A DNA stretch of 64,000 nt, from the NCBI RefSeq assembly GCF_001579845.1, contig NZ_CP007440.1:4610029-4674028 (forward strand). The letters are read 5' to 3'. Of the stretch, positions 63,206 to 64,000 are shown piece after piece. Every line of letters begins with the position of its first letter. Positions within the stretch are counted from its first letter, which is position 1. This stretch comes from Rhodoplanes sp. Z2-YC6860. Its GTDB lineage: Bacteria; Pseudomonadota; Alphaproteobacteria; Rhizobiales; Xanthobacteraceae. The notes beneath the pieces were generated by a model that saw only the letters and a list, made by a program, of their open reading frames with translations, was not told the origin of the DNA and searched no databases. Both the position numbers and the translations under genes were made by a program.

Positions 63206-63601
63206 CATTTTGGTGATGGGGAAATACGGCACCCAAAACAGCTTGGTTCAATCATTCACTTCTCGAAAAAGGGTGGCCGGCCGGGAGCGATGTCATGAGG
63301 AGGCCACTCGCATCACTCCCAGACCGGCCGAACCCCACGGAACTCAGGAGATGCGGCGGACCTGAGCAAACCGTAGGGCTGTTCTGCAGCGACAACGTCT
63401 TCTCGAATTTGCGAAACCAACGCCTCAGTTGATTTCCGCTGCCGCCCGTGTCGTGAGATCACGCTACTTCAACGAGCCGCGAAAGCAACGCTCAAAAGCC
63501 CGATAAACTCTGGATTCGCCGGCAATCAGTCATCAACCTAAACCGTTATGGTTTACACGTGCGCGATTAACCAGGAGCGTGCCTGGACCGTGGCGCGAGC
63601 G
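63206..63601. other. Intergenic region between rpmG and tamB, with a long imperfect hairpin
   Basis: About 400 bases without a supported gene. Bases 63271-63338 can fold into an extended imperfect stem: GGG, GGCCGG, GGGAG and GATG on one side pair with CATC, CTCCC, CCGGCC and CCC on the other, around a loop of about 19 bases. Nothing recognisable was assigned to it. Confidence 0.45.
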
Positions 63602-64000
63602 CTAATAATCCCATTGCGCATTGACGCCGGTCTCGGTGCCGCCGTCGGCGCCGGTCGCACCCTGGATGTGAATGTTTTTGACGACATCGATGTCGATCGT
63701 CGCCTTACTGGAGCCGGGCGAACTGCCCTGCCGCACGCCAAGATAGACCCGATCATTCAGCCGCTTGCCGACACCGACCTGCCCTCCGGTACCGGCCTTG
63801 TCCATACCAACGTCCAGGCTATCGACCCCGATCGACCGACGCACTTTGTCCAACATGCCTGGGCCGCCGCCGGAAAACTGAGCGACGGTCTGCGCCAGCA
63901 TGACGGCCTGGCCGGCGGTGAGTGATCCCGCGGATTTACCGAAAAGCAAACGCGCAAGAACCTCGTCCTGCGCAAGTTCGGGAGTCGACGAGAAGCTGAT
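63602..64000 (-). CDS. tamB: Translocation/assembly module TamB, C-terminal end (5' part outside window)
   Basis: The last 132 residues of a large protein, in frame to the window edge and ending at TAG 63602-63604. RLLFGKSAGSLTAGQAVMLAQ, LDKVRRSIGVDSLDVGMD, GKRLNDRVYLGVRQGSSPGS and the ending GATGADGGTETGVNAQWDY are the DUF490/TamB C-terminus, a beta-rich domain that engages the outer-membrane partner TamA. TamB is an inner-membrane-anchored bridge in outer membrane assembly and lipid transport. Confidence 0.93.
   Translation of the reverse strand: MSFSSTPELAQDEVLARLLFGKSAGSLTAGQAVMLAQTVAQFSGGGPGMLDKVRRSIGVDSLDVGMDKAGTGGQVGVGKRLNDRVYLGVRQGSSPGSSKATIDIDVVKNIHIQGATGADGGTETGVNAQWDY

Noticed and set aside
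1-64000. Search for CRISPR arrays, prophage, integrases, toxin-antitoxin pairs or other defence genes
   Set aside because: No regularly spaced direct repeats, phage structural genes other than the HK97-fold encapsulin, integrases or recognised defence domains were seen.

Overview
The window is about 64 kb of GC-rich, densely packed chromosome from an alphaproteobacterium, almost certainly of the order Hyphomicrobiales (Rhizobiales). The evidence is the ntrX - D-amino acid aminotransferase - hfq - hflX - mazG neighbourhood, a Porin_2-type outer membrane porin, a membrane-anchored CycM-type cytochrome c, the gatC - small gene - gatA and rlpA - dac - tmk - holB - metG - tatD clusters, and five Bug-type (tripartite tricarboxylate family) solute receptors. 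The receptor expansion suggests a Xanthobacteraceae/Bradyrhizobiaceae relative such as Pseudolabrys, but that is inference. No prophage, insertion sequence, CRISPR array or rRNA was seen; one tRNA-Ser(GCU) is present.

Layout. 1-3086: nitrogen regulator ntrX (3' end), dat, hfq, hflX. 3174-5517: an MFS carrier and a solute-binding protein. 5514-8893 (minus): dps, DyP peroxidase, encapsulin and mazG, tightly spaced; the DyP protein ends in an encapsulin cargo-loading peptide, so this is a family 1 encapsulin nanocompartment. 9261-10969 (minus): Bug receptor plus isochorismatase-like hydrolase. 11045-18483 (minus): metallo-beta-lactamase phosphodiesterase, tatD, metG, holB, tmk, D,D-carboxypeptidase, rlpA. 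18814-20441: porin with terminator. 21249-23220: TPR protein, tRNA-Ser, GST. 23574-23633: a 19-residue Lys/Arg/Ala peptide with a strong ribosome-binding site. 24229-25701: gatB. 25832-28326: a Bug receptor followed by two related substrate-binding proteins, one without a signal peptide. 28566-32389: cycM and two secreted proteins with peptidase-like features. 32397-36394 (minus): patatin lipoprotein and the gatC/gatA operon. 36549-38388: VOC dioxygenase-like protein, ruvX, Tyr-rich secreted protein. 38554-43368: AidB-like dehydrogenase, pyrB, a dihydroorotase-like gene lacking the HxH motif, plsY. 43461-46420: small gene, a frameshifted gene relic, dprA, lytic transglycosylase. 46800-55626: three more Bug receptors mixed with a YgiQ-type radical SAM enzyme, msrA, a quinone-oxidoreductase-like enzyme and a TauD-type dioxygenase. 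55639-56569: ferredoxin and soxR, divergent around a clear SoxR box. 57009-64000: topA, rnr, a Nudix hydrolase, rpmG and the 3' end of tamB.

How it fits together. Housekeeping blocks (translation, replication, cell wall, pyrimidine synthesis) alternate with accessory uptake genes. An oxidative-stress theme recurs: Dps, encapsulated DyP peroxidase, MsrA, and SoxR with its ferredoxin. The most system-like locus is dps-dyp-encapsulin-mazG, in which the ribosome-binding site of the shell gene lies inside the codons of the cargo's targeting peptide. Functions are assigned from sequence motifs and family knowledge only; no database search was run.
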